Shown here piece by piece: positions 1-5,692 of a DNA stretch of 6,349 nucleotides (within the stretch, counting starts at the first letter, position 1; each line of letters starts with the position of its first letter). The stretch comes from Planctomycetaceae bacterium (lineage in GTDB: Bacteria > Planctomycetota > Planctomycetia > Pirellulales > Thermoguttaceae). The stretch covers positions 1-6,349 of the forward strand of contig JAISJZ010000165.1 in assembly GCA_031261125.1 (NCBI GenBank). Direction: 5' to 3'. The notes below the pieces were generated by a model. It ran no database searches. It saw only the letters and a program-made list of their open reading frames with translations, and was not told the origin of the DNA. The position numbers and the translations under genes are program-made.

Positions 1-23
1 GAATGGCAGTGCTTGCAATCCAT
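1..23 (-). CDS. Possible 5' end of a gene leaving the left edge (starts MDCKHCH)
   Basis: Reading leftward on the minus strand, an ATG at 23-21 opens a frame giving Met-Asp-Cys-Lys-His-Cys-His before the window ends. A GGAGG ribosome-binding sequence lies at 39-35, 11 nt before the ATG, which is a little far. A near-consensus promoter lies just upstream at 71-98. The Cys-x-x-Cys-His start could be the first half of a zinc ribbon, or a heme-binding CxxCH-like sequence, but seven residues cannot decide. No function is proposed. The case for a gene rests on promoter, ribosome site and start codon lying in the right order. Confidence 0.35.
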
Positions 24-70
24 CGACTTGACTACCTCCGTGAATGGGTTAGAACAATCCTATAAATGAT

Positions 71-98
71 AGTATAACATTCGCTATCTTTTTGTCAA
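71..98 (-). promoter_or_regulatory. Sigma-70-type promoter directed toward the left edge
   Basis: On the minus strand TTGACA (98-93, six of six consensus) is followed after 16 nt by TATACT (76-71, five of six). Transcription would begin near 64, giving a leader of about 40 nt with GGAGG at 39-35 and an ATG at 23. This is the best promoter match I found in the window. It would drive the gene whose start is cut by the left edge. Confidence 0.55.
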
Positions 99-118
99 CA
101 CTGCCCGATTTTTATAAA
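92..118 (+). promoter_or_regulatory. Weak plus-strand promoter candidate sharing the -35 of the leftward promoter
   Basis: TTGTCA (92-97) and TATAAA (113-118) are separated by 15 nt on the plus strand. The sequence TTGTCAA reads TTGACAA on the other strand, so one element could act as -35 for both directions. The spacer is short and a transcript from here would carry a leader of about 300 nt before the gene at 426. Treat as a candidate only. Confidence 0.2.
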
Positions 119-119
119 A

Positions 120-412
120 CTGTCCAACGGCAATTCGGAAAGCAACTAAAACAGGTTAGAGAAAAGGTCTAATATGATAACGGCGATATTATTTTGACCG
201 CACCGGCATTATACCGGAATAAAAAACAGCGTCAACGAGGATAAACTGTCTGTACCGGTTTTGCCGTATCGTTTTTTTTCAATAGAGAAAAATACCGTTT
301 TGCATTCCAGAACCGTAATGCCGTTTTTCGATACAAGAGAGTGTCGAGTACCATTTCGGCACAAGGACGAATCTGCACGGATGCACCCATTTGAGACCAG
401 ACAAACTCCCCC
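120..412. other. Non-coding stretch upstream of the TPR-like exported gene
   Basis: No RNA gene, convincing hairpin or supported reading frame is visible. The frame of the downstream gene stays open back to a TTG at 261, but that start has no ribosome site at proper distance and would bury the signal peptide. A TTGACC at 194-199 resembles a -35 element but has no good -10 at 16-18 nt. The actual promoter of the gene at 426 is therefore unresolved. Confidence 0.5.
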
Positions 413-417
413 GGAGG
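413..417 (+). promoter_or_regulatory. Ribosome binding site that fixes the start at 426
   Basis: GGAGG lies 8 nt before the ATG at 426, an ideal distance. This, with the signal peptide that begins exactly there, selects ATG 426 over the upstream in-frame starts. Confidence 0.8.
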
Positions 418-425
418 CGTTTGCG

Positions 426-1655
426 ATGCGTGCGATAACCGTTTTACTTGCTCTTCTTGTTTTTACCGCGGGCTTAACCGCTGCTGTTTCTGCGCAGGTG
501 CAGACCGGCGGCTATCCGGTCCGAAGCGGTGAAATACCGGTGCCGCTGCCGAAGAGTGCTGAAAACACGGCCGCCGCTGCTGTGCCGGAAAAAACAACTG
601 CCGACAACTTCGTTTCGGAAACCAAACCGTCTTTTTGGGATTCGGCATTGGGTAAAACAAAAACCTATTTTTCCAATATCCTTCCCAAGAAGGAAACAAA
701 AGACGGCGGCAGACAGCCGAAAAAACCTTCTGCGGACGATGCCGCAGCGGATAACGGGTTGAAAGAAATTGCCGACTGGGTGAACGAGCAGCGTTATTCG
801 GAACCGGAGTACATTGAATCGGCAACGCGTTCCAAAAACACAACGGCAAAAGATATGTACCGGCAGGGCTTGCAGGCAGAAAACGCCGGAAATATCGGTG
901 CGGCCATCCGTTGTTATTCGGCGTTCATCACGGCAAACAGCAAGCAGATTTTTGACGGCACGCTGGCGGCACCGTATCACCGTTTGGCGTTAATCGCTTG
1001 GAAGCGGCAGGACGCACTCAAAAATGCCGGTATCTATTTCCGTTATGCGATGAGATACGCCAAAGGCGGTAACGTGCCGATTATCGCCGGCGATTACGCG
1101 CTCTTTTTGACGGAACAGGATGATTGGGAAGGAGCGGAAGTGGTACTCCGCAATGCGCTGGTGTATTATGCCGAGGACAAACGCCTGCTGTACTATTTGG
1201 CAAAGGTCAGTGCCGGTCAGGAGCGTCCGATACAGGCATTGCGTTATTTTACGGCGGCAGTCGGCAAAGAGCAGGCGTATCAGGAAATGGCGGCGTTTTA
1301 CCGGCAGCATAACGAGTTTGTACTGGCACAGCACTTTGACGAAAAGCGGTACGAATTGCTTGCCAAGAACGGTAAAGTGCCGCAAGGGGCGGTTCCGCTT
1401 GTTACGCCCGCCGATAACTTCAATCCAATCGTTTTTAAGCAGGACAATTCACAATTATCATTCACCAATCAATTATCAGGCGGCTGGCAGCCGGCACCGG
1501 TACCGCCGCCGATGCCGTTTGTGCCGATTGATATTTCCGCAAAGATTCCTGATACACAGACAATAATACCGGTGTCGCAGGTGATTCATTATCCCGGCGG
1601 TTCCGATACTCCGGTGTATTACGAATATCAGGGAAACAACTATCCGAAAGAATAA
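426..1655 (+). CDS. Exported TPR-like repeat protein of unknown function
   Basis: The 409-residue product starts with a Sec signal peptide: basic MR, a hydrophobic core (residues 4-20) and a probable cleavage after V-S-A at residue 23. Residues 24-140 are low-complexity, rich in Ala, Lys, Pro and Asp, and include a short aromatic motif ending YFSNI near 80-85. Residues 141-317 contain about five helical hairpins with the Ala/Gly/Tyr spacing of tetratricopeptide repeats, roughly 141-173, 182-214, 218-251, 252-285 and 286-317. TPR arrays normally bind protein partners, so a scaffold role in the periplasm or envelope is an inference. The tail (318-409) is Pro-, Gln- and Asn-rich, with no membrane anchor, LPXTG or other sorting signal. 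No catalytic motif is visible. A strong ribosome site at 413-417 fixes the start. The gene converges with parB 35 bp downstream. I do not recognise a named family beyond TPR-like. Confidence 0.85.
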   Translation: MRAITVLLALLVFTAGLTAAVSAQVQTGGYPVRSGEIPVPLPKSAENTAAAAVPEKTTADNFVSETKPSFWDSALGKTKTYFSNILPKKETKDGGRQPKKPSADDAAADNGLKEIADWVNEQRYSEPEYIESATRSKNTTAKDMYRQGLQAENAGNIGAAIRCYSAFITANSKQIFDGTLAAPYHRLALIAWKRQDALKNAGIYFRYAMRYAKGGNVPIIAGDYALFLTEQDDWEGAEVVLRNALVYYAEDKRLLYYLAKVSAGQERPIQALRYFTAAVGKEQAYQEMAAFYRQHNEFVLAQHFDEKRYELLAKNGKVPQGAVPLVTPADNFNPIVFKQDNSQLSFTNQLSGGWQPAPVPPPMPFVPIDISAKIPDTQTIIPVSQVIHYPGGSDTPVYYEYQGNNYPKE

Positions 1656-1669
1656 ATCCGAAAGAATAA
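1642..1669 (+). repeat. 14-bp tandem duplication across the stop codon
   Basis: ATCCGAAAGAATAA occurs twice head to tail (1642-1655 and 1656-1669), and three further bases match. The first copy encodes the last residues and TAA stop of the exported TPR-like protein. The second copy lies in the 35-bp gap before the end of parB. Because 14 is not a multiple of three, the second TAA is in another frame. It looks like a recent small duplication by slippage. Confidence 0.9.
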
Positions 1670-1690
1670 ATCTGTTATGCGTATTTACGT

Positions 1691-2680
1691 TTACGCCGCT
1701 TTGTATTTCACGCTGAATAAGGTTTGAATCCGTTCAAACTCGGCGTGATTGGCAAACGAAATTGTCAGTTTGCCTTTCCCTTGCGTGTTTGTCTGCGTCA
1801 GTTTGACTTTGATGCCGCCGAGATACTCCCGAAAACTTTGTTCCAGTTGCCGGACTTGTTCGCTCTGCTCTCTGGAAGAAGGCGGTGCTGCCGGTCGGGT
1901 TTGCCCGTCCGGTCCGACGACATTCCAATTCTCCTGCGGTTCGCTGCCGTTGAGAAGTCCATCGACATACTCTTCCGTTGTCCGAACGCTCCAGCCCTCT
2001 TCCTGAATCTTTTTTGCAGCATCCAGTTGTCCTTGCTCTCCGAACTGTCCGAGCGGCAACAGCGCACGGGCGTGTCCGGCGGTAAGCGTCCCTTTTTTCA
2101 CAGCATCCTGAAGCCGCAGCGGCAAATCAAGCAGCCGCATCAGATTTGATACGGTACAGCGTTCCACTTCGAGACGCTTTGCCAATTCCTCGTGCGTTCC
2201 TCCGTATGTCTCCAAATACCGGGCAAACGAATACGCTTTTTCAATCGCATTGAGGTCTTTGCGCTGCAAATTTTCCGTCAATGCTAATTCGACCATATCA
2301 CGCTCTTCGGCACGGACACAATGTACCGGCACTTCACGCCAGCCGGCACGCATTGCGGCGCGGTACCGGCGTTCGCCGGCGATGATTTGGTACCGTTCCG
2401 CGGCTTTGCGGACAACAAGCGGCTGCAAAAGTCCGTGGTTTTGCAAACTCTCCGTCAGTCGGTCGAGTTCCGTTTCGTCAAACTCCTGCCGCGGCTGATA
2501 CGGATTGCGGTCGAGAAGCATTATATCAACGCTTTGGGAACCGGCAACGGTATTATCGGTTATGCCCGGCAACATCGCTGCCGGCTCTCCGACCGTCTCC
2601 GGTTCGCGGACGGTTTCACTGCTGATTTGTCCGAAGAGCGCAGCCAAGCCGCGTCCCATTCTTTTTTTTTCGCCTGCCAT
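1691..2680 (-). CDS. parB: Chromosome-partitioning protein ParB (CTPase, parS-binding)
   Basis: The 329-residue product is a full-length ParB/Spo0J family protein, which loads at parS, uses CTP to slide as a clamp along DNA, and with ParA and SMC segregates replicated origins. Visible in order: a basic N-terminal GRGLAALFG segment (9-17, the ParA-contact type); a variable linker (18-48); NPYQPR (59-64); the CTP-binding IIAGERRYRA (99-108); TENLQRKDLNAIEKA (135-149); a helix-turn-helix around 162-187; GHARALL (202-208); and a C-terminal dimerisation domain (about 271-329) with the usual GKGKLTISF strand. All signature motifs are intact. ATG 2680 is chosen because it gives the normal Lys-rich start, although no clear ribosome site precedes it. 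No parA lies next to it: both flanking genes are on the opposite strand. Codons 4-7 contain nine consecutive A residues. Confidence 0.97.
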   Translation of the reverse strand: MAGEKKRMGRGLAALFGQISSETVREPETVGEPAAMLPGITDNTVAGSQSVDIMLLDRNPYQPRQEFDETELDRLTESLQNHGLLQPLVVRKAAERYQIIAGERRYRAAMRAGWREVPVHCVRAEERDMVELALTENLQRKDLNAIEKAYSFARYLETYGGTHEELAKRLEVERCTVSNLMRLLDLPLRLQDAVKKGTLTAGHARALLPLGQFGEQGQLDAAKKIQEEGWSVRTTEEYVDGLLNGSEPQENWNVVGPDGQTRPAAPPSSREQSEQVRQLEQSFREYLGGIKVKLTQTNTQGKGKLTISFANHAEFERIQTLFSVKYKAA

Positions 2681-2739
2681 TGTTGTTTGACGTTTTGTCT
2701 TTGCCCTTGCTTACGCTGCGGGCTGTTATTCATTGCCGG

Positions 2740-2768
2740 ACTATGCCGATTTTGCCGGTATGCGTCAA
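2740..2768 (-). promoter_or_regulatory. Candidate parB promoter
   Basis: On the minus strand TTGACG (2768-2763, five of six) is followed after exactly 17 nt by CATAGT (2745-2740, four of six). Transcription would start near 2733, leaving a leader of about 50 nt before the parB ATG at 2680. Spacing and position are good; the -10 is mediocre. Confidence 0.4.
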
Positions 2769-2777
2769 GAGCAAAAA

Positions 2778-2810
2778 AACGGAACAAACGGCAATACCGT
2801 TAAATCCGTT
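2778..2810. promoter_or_regulatory. Symmetric four-half-site motif (AACGG x2 / CCGTT x2), possible operator
   Basis: AACGG occurs at 2778-2782 and 2787-2791, and its complement CCGTT at 2797-2801 and 2806-2810. The arrangement is AACGG-N4-AACGG-N5-CCGTT-N4-CCGTT, perfectly symmetric about 2794, with half-sites 9 or 10 bp apart, close to one helical turn. It sits in the divergent gap, just upstream of the parB promoter candidate and where a -35 element for the DUF11 gene would lie. The layout suits cooperative binding by two protein dimers. The regulator is unknown, and chance is not excluded because CCGTT is frequent here. Confidence 0.4.
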
Positions 2811-2827
2811 CTATTTTTCCAAATCGG

Positions 2828-2833
2828 TAAAAT
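2828..2833 (+). promoter_or_regulatory. Possible -10 element of the DUF11-repeat gene
   Basis: TAAAAT (five of six to TATAAT) lies in the most AT-rich part of the gap and would start transcription near 2840, about 60 nt before the gene. Seventeen nt upstream is TCCGTT, a poor -35 that overlaps the last half-site of the symmetric motif at 2778-2810. This suggests activator dependence or a non-housekeeping sigma factor, but the evidence is thin. Confidence 0.22.
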
Positions 2834-2903
2834 TATTTTAATAGTTTTCACCGGCACAGCCGATATAACCGAAAGAAGTCCTTACCCCAAAGATGAGGGA
2901 ATG

Positions 2904-5645
2904 ATGAAAATCTGCAAATTCGTTTGGTTTTCAATGACGCTGCTCTGGCTGACTGCCGGAACGCTTTCGGTTTATGCTGGTCAAACGGTACTGATGGTAA
3001 ATGTTGACGGTGCCGAATCACCGTCTATGACGATACTCGGTCAAAATGAACCGGCAGAAAAAGCGGAAAAGAAACCCCTCGGTCTCGGTGAACGCTTCAA
3101 ACGGTTTTTTAGCAATCTGGCAAAATCTGAAGACGAAGAGACAAACAGCCCTCCGGCGGACAGCGGTACAAAGCCGTCGCCGACTTCGATTCCGACGAAA
3201 CCGCCGAAGCCGCCGACGGCAGCCGAAGTACAGCAGTCCGTCGAACACCCGGAGAAGCCGGTGAACGACCGCCGTCCCGCCGCTGTTGCGCAGGAATTGC
3301 AAGTCAGCAACAGCAGAGCGGTATCGGTGAGGTCCATAGAAATGCCGCCGGAACCGGAAGCATCAGAGGATTCCATTTTTCAACGCTTAAAAGAAATTCG
3401 GACGCAAGTATTTGACAGGCAAACACTTCGGGAAAACCGGTCGTATCCGCCGCCGGTACCTGCCGGCACGCATACTTCGGCACATTCAGCAACGGTTCCG
3501 CCGTCGCACCGGATTCCGCCGCCGGAAAGCGCATTAGAAAATAATGTCAAAGCGGCGCAGCAACTGCCGCCCGTCTATGAAAAAAATATTACGGAAAAGG
3601 TTCCTGAAAAAATTTCTGAACGAACTGCCGCGGGAAGTAACGGACAACCGCTGCCGCTGAACATACCAAAACCGGAAGCGGTACCGGAACGAGCAATGCC
3701 GGAGCAAGCACTATCGGAACAAGTCCTGCCGGAACCGGAACAACTGGTTGATAAAGATATTCCGTATTCGCCGTACTCGCAGAAGACGGCATCGTTGTCC
3801 GGTGTGGATACGAATCCGGTGAACACCGGCAGCACAACTGCCCGGTTAAATGATACACAAGCCGTCCGGTTAAACGACGGGGAAGCCGTTCGGTTAAACA
3901 ACAATAATAAAAAGGAAGAGAAGGAAGAATATCAGGTAGCAAACCGGCGGATGCTGACCGAAGAACATCCGTTAAGTGAACCGGTACGGATGACGGCACA
4001 AGTTCCGGTCAGCGAAAAGAAAGTGCTGGTGAGTCCCCGGCTGGAAGTTGAAACGGAATGTCCGCCCAAAGCGATTGTCGGACAAGAAACGGTGTATCGG
4101 ATTCGGGTTGCCAATCAAGGCGGGGCATCGGCGGAACAAGTCGTGTTGTCGGTCGAGATTCCTGATTGGCTGGAAATTTTGCAGCCGGATGTCAGTGCCG
4201 GAACAACGTCGATTGTTCCCCGCAGCGGGCAGAATGCACCGCGGGACTTCGTTTGGAAAATCAGCCGGGTTGAGCCGAACGCCGAAGAGTTGCTTGTTCT
4301 GCACTTGGTGCCGCAGCAGCGGAAATCAGTTGATTTGCGGATTAAGTACGATTTTTACCGCCCGCAGACGATCGCCAAAATCGTGGTACAGGAACCGGTC
4401 GTTGAAATGGAACTGCAAGGTCCCGATGAAGTGATTTGGGGCAATAAGGTGCAGTACAAATTGGTTGTCCGCAACACGGGCAACGGCGATGCGGAAAACA
4501 TTATGCTGGAACTTCTTCAAACGGGTTCCGATATGCGGACCTGTCCGCTGCCGGTGTTGAAAGCCGGTGAAGAACAGCCGATAGAGGTTCTCGTTTGGAC
4601 AGGCAAACAGGAACACATTGATATTAACATTCAGGCAACCGGTAAATACGGATTGAAATCGAACGTGTCGAAACGGGTTAAAGTGCTGCGTCCGAATGTC
4701 ATAATGACGGTGGAAGCACCGGCGGTTCAATTCGTCGGTAATCCGGCGGAGTTCCAAGTGAAGGTCCAGAACGAAGGCGATGCCGCGGCGAACGAATTGA
4801 CGCTGACGGCAGCCCTTCCGCTGGGAGCGCAGTATGTATCGTGTTCCGACGGCGGTGAATTAACCCCGGAAAATCAAATCATCTGGAAAATTGAATCAAT
4901 TCCGGTCGGTGAATCGTTCAGCGCAGCGGTGGTGTGTCTGCCGAAGCGGGAAGGAAACTGCAAACTGGAGACAACGGTGAACGACAAGAGCGGAACGCTC
5001 GCTCAATGCAGCGGGTCGTTGGAGTCGCAAGCGATTGTTGATTTGAAATTGGACGTGGAATATCCGCAGGGACCCGTTGAAGTCGGTTCCGAAGCGGTTT
5101 ATACGATTAACGTCATCAACCGGGGAACGAAGGCGGCGGAAAATGTCGAGGTAACGACGGCGTTTGCTGACGGAGTGGAACCGCGGGCGGTTGAAGGCGG
5201 CAATGCGTATATGAACAACGGTCAGGTCTTCTTTGATAAGATAACGACGATGACTGCCGGTCAAAAGATAGCGTTGAAAATCAAGACGAGGGCGGATGAA
5301 CCGGGTAATCATCGCGTTCGGACAGTAGTAGTGTGTCCGGGAGCGAACATCAATTTGGTGAACGAACAAGCAACGTACTTCTACAAAAAGCAGAAGGAAA
5401 AGAGCAAGACGTTCGTATCAACGGACGTACCGTCGGAACCAAAGATAGAGAAGCAGGAACCGCAGCAATCCGTTCGCGAACCGAATCCGGTGCGGGATAC
5501 GGAGAAAAAGCAGGAAACGAAGGTTGCGTCGAAGACGGCGGCACCGGTGGAAGTGAAGCCGATCGTCCCGGAGGTTTCCGGCAAGCAAGCACCGCTTGAC
5601 CCGGCACAACCGCTGCCGAAATTGTCCGACCCGTTTTTGGAATAA
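2904..5645 (+). CDS. Exported protein with Pro/Glu-rich linker and four DUF11-type repeats
   Basis: The 913-residue product begins with a Sec signal peptide: MKICK, hydrophobic core 5-20, likely cleavage after V-Y-A at residue 25. A short motif LGERFKRFFSNL (61-72) follows. Residues 80-378 form a long Pro/Glu/Lys/Ser-rich, probably disordered linker containing two tandem peptide repeats. Four Ig-like DUF11/CARDB-type repeats follow at about 380-488, 499-595, 597-709 and 712-826. Each opens with a beta strand, then G(N/S/Q)xxxYxxxVxNxGxxxAexv-like spacing, and three share an (I/V)xWKI or related strand. The tail (827-913) is Lys/Glu/Pro-rich, with no transmembrane segment or LPXTG. The mature protein has seven Cys, all in the repeat region, so disulfides are possible. 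DUF11 proteins are typically surface or wall-associated and are abundant in planctomycetes; a structural envelope role is inferred. ATG 2904 is preferred over ATG 2901 because GAGGG (2895-2899) is better spaced. Upstream in-frame starts back to 2733 would bury the signal peptide. Confidence 0.88.
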   Translation: MKICKFVWFSMTLLWLTAGTLSVYAGQTVLMVNVDGAESPSMTILGQNEPAEKAEKKPLGLGERFKRFFSNLAKSEDEETNSPPADSGTKPSPTSIPTKPPKPPTAAEVQQSVEHPEKPVNDRRPAAVAQELQVSNSRAVSVRSIEMPPEPEASEDSIFQRLKEIRTQVFDRQTLRENRSYPPPVPAGTHTSAHSATVPPSHRIPPPESALENNVKAAQQLPPVYEKNITEKVPEKISERTAAGSNGQPLPLNIPKPEAVPERAMPEQALSEQVLPEPEQLVDKDIPYSPYSQKTASLSGVDTNPVNTGSTTARLNDTQAVRLNDGEAVRLNNNNKKEEKEEYQVANRRMLTEEHPLSEPVRMTAQVPVSEKKVLVSPRLEVETECPPKAIVGQETVYRIRVANQGGASAEQVVLSVEIPDWLEILQPDVSAGTTSIVPRSGQNAPRDFVWKISRVEPNAEELLVLHLVPQQRKSVDLRIKYDFYRPQTIAKIVVQEPVVEMELQGPDEVIWGNKVQYKLVVRNTGNGDAENIMLELLQTGSDMRTCPLPVLKAGEEQPIEVLVWTGKQEHIDINIQATGKYGLKSNVSKRVKVLRPNVIMTVEAPAVQFVGNPAEFQVKVQNEGDAAANELTLTAALPLGAQYVSCSDGGELTPENQIIWKIESIPVGESFSAAVVCLPKREGNCKLETTVNDKSGTLAQCSGSLESQAIVDLKLDVEYPQGPVEVGSEAVYTINVINRGTKAAENVEVTTAFADGVEPRAVEGGNAYMNNGQVFFDKITTMTAGQKIALKIKTRADEPGNHRVRTVVVCPGANINLVNEQATYFYKKQKEKSKTFVSTDVPSEPKIEKQEPQQSVREPNPVRDTEKKQETKVASKTAAPVEVKPIVPEVSGKQAPLDPAQPLPKLSDPFLE
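3681..3740 (+). repeat. 15-bp repeat encoding four pentapeptides
   Basis: Four consecutive five-codon units encode VPERA, MPEQA, LSEQV and LPEPE (residues 260-279 of the DUF11-repeat protein). The consensus is hydrophobic-Pro/Ser-Glu-Gln/Arg-Ala/Val. The DNA units are diverged, with CCGGAA/GCAAG-type cores, so this is an older, in-frame expansion in the disordered linker. Confidence 0.7.
3843..3911 (+). repeat. 24-bp repeat encoding RLND(T/G)(Q/E)AV octapeptides
   Basis: Two full 24-bp units (3843-3866, 3867-3890) encode RLNDTQAV and RLNDGEAV. A third partial unit (3891-3911) encodes RLNNNNK and runs into an Asn/Lys/Glu-rich stretch. The CGGTTAAA core is conserved in all three units. The unit length keeps the frame, so copy number could change without breaking the gene. 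Confidence 0.85.
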
Positions 5646-5657
5646 TTTTGGGAAACT

Positions 5658-5677
5658 GCCGCCGATGAAGCGGCGGC
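5658..5677. terminator. GC-rich hairpin between two convergent genes, probable bidirectional terminator
   Basis: GCCGCCG (5658-5664) pairs perfectly with CGGCGGC (5671-5677) around a 6-nt loop. It starts 13 nt after the DUF11 gene's stop and lies 15 nt beyond the pgm stop on the other strand. Position and stem strength suit termination from both sides. Neither strand has a good run of T after the stem, so it may be a weak or Rho-assisted terminator, or a 3'-end stabiliser. Confidence 0.5.
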
Positions 5678-5692
5678 TCAACGGGATATTTC

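Noticed and set aside
261..425. N-terminal extension of the exported TPR-like protein from TTG 261
   Set aside because: It would place the signal peptide 55 residues inside the protein. The only nearby ribosome-like GAGG (237-240) is 20 nt away, whereas GGAGG is perfectly placed for ATG 426.
1452..1478. CAATTATCA direct repeat 18 bp apart in the TPR-like gene
   Set aside because: A single short 9-bp match inside coding sequence (QLSFTN / QLSGGW); too short to call a repeat element.
1679..1696. GCGTA...TACGC inverted repeat between the converging TPR-like gene and parB as a terminator
   Set aside because: Only a 5-bp stem with an 8-nt loop, not GC-rich, overlapping the parB stop codon, and no T-run.
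1704..1719. parS-like palindrome (TTTCACGCTGAA) at the 3' end of parB
   Set aside because: It has an odd centre and lacks the flanking half-site bases of the TGTTTCACGTGAAACA consensus; it is explained by conserved ParB C-terminal codons.
2781..2810. ECF-sigma-type promoter (GGAAC plus CGTT) upstream of the DUF11 gene
   Set aside because: The spacing between GGAAC (2781-2785) and either CGTT is 21 or about 12 nt, not the 15-17 nt expected.
2733..2903. N-terminal extension of the DUF11 protein from ATG 2733
   Set aside because: The signal peptide starts only at 2901/2904, where a ribosome site is present, and the extension overlaps the parB promoter candidate and the symmetric motif.
4896..5369. 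157-codon open frame on the minus strand opposite the DUF11 gene
   Set aside because: The opposite strand encodes clear DUF11 repeats; the antisense frame has an Arg/His-rich, low-plausibility composition and no ribosome site, as do the other antisense frames over 3018-5681.
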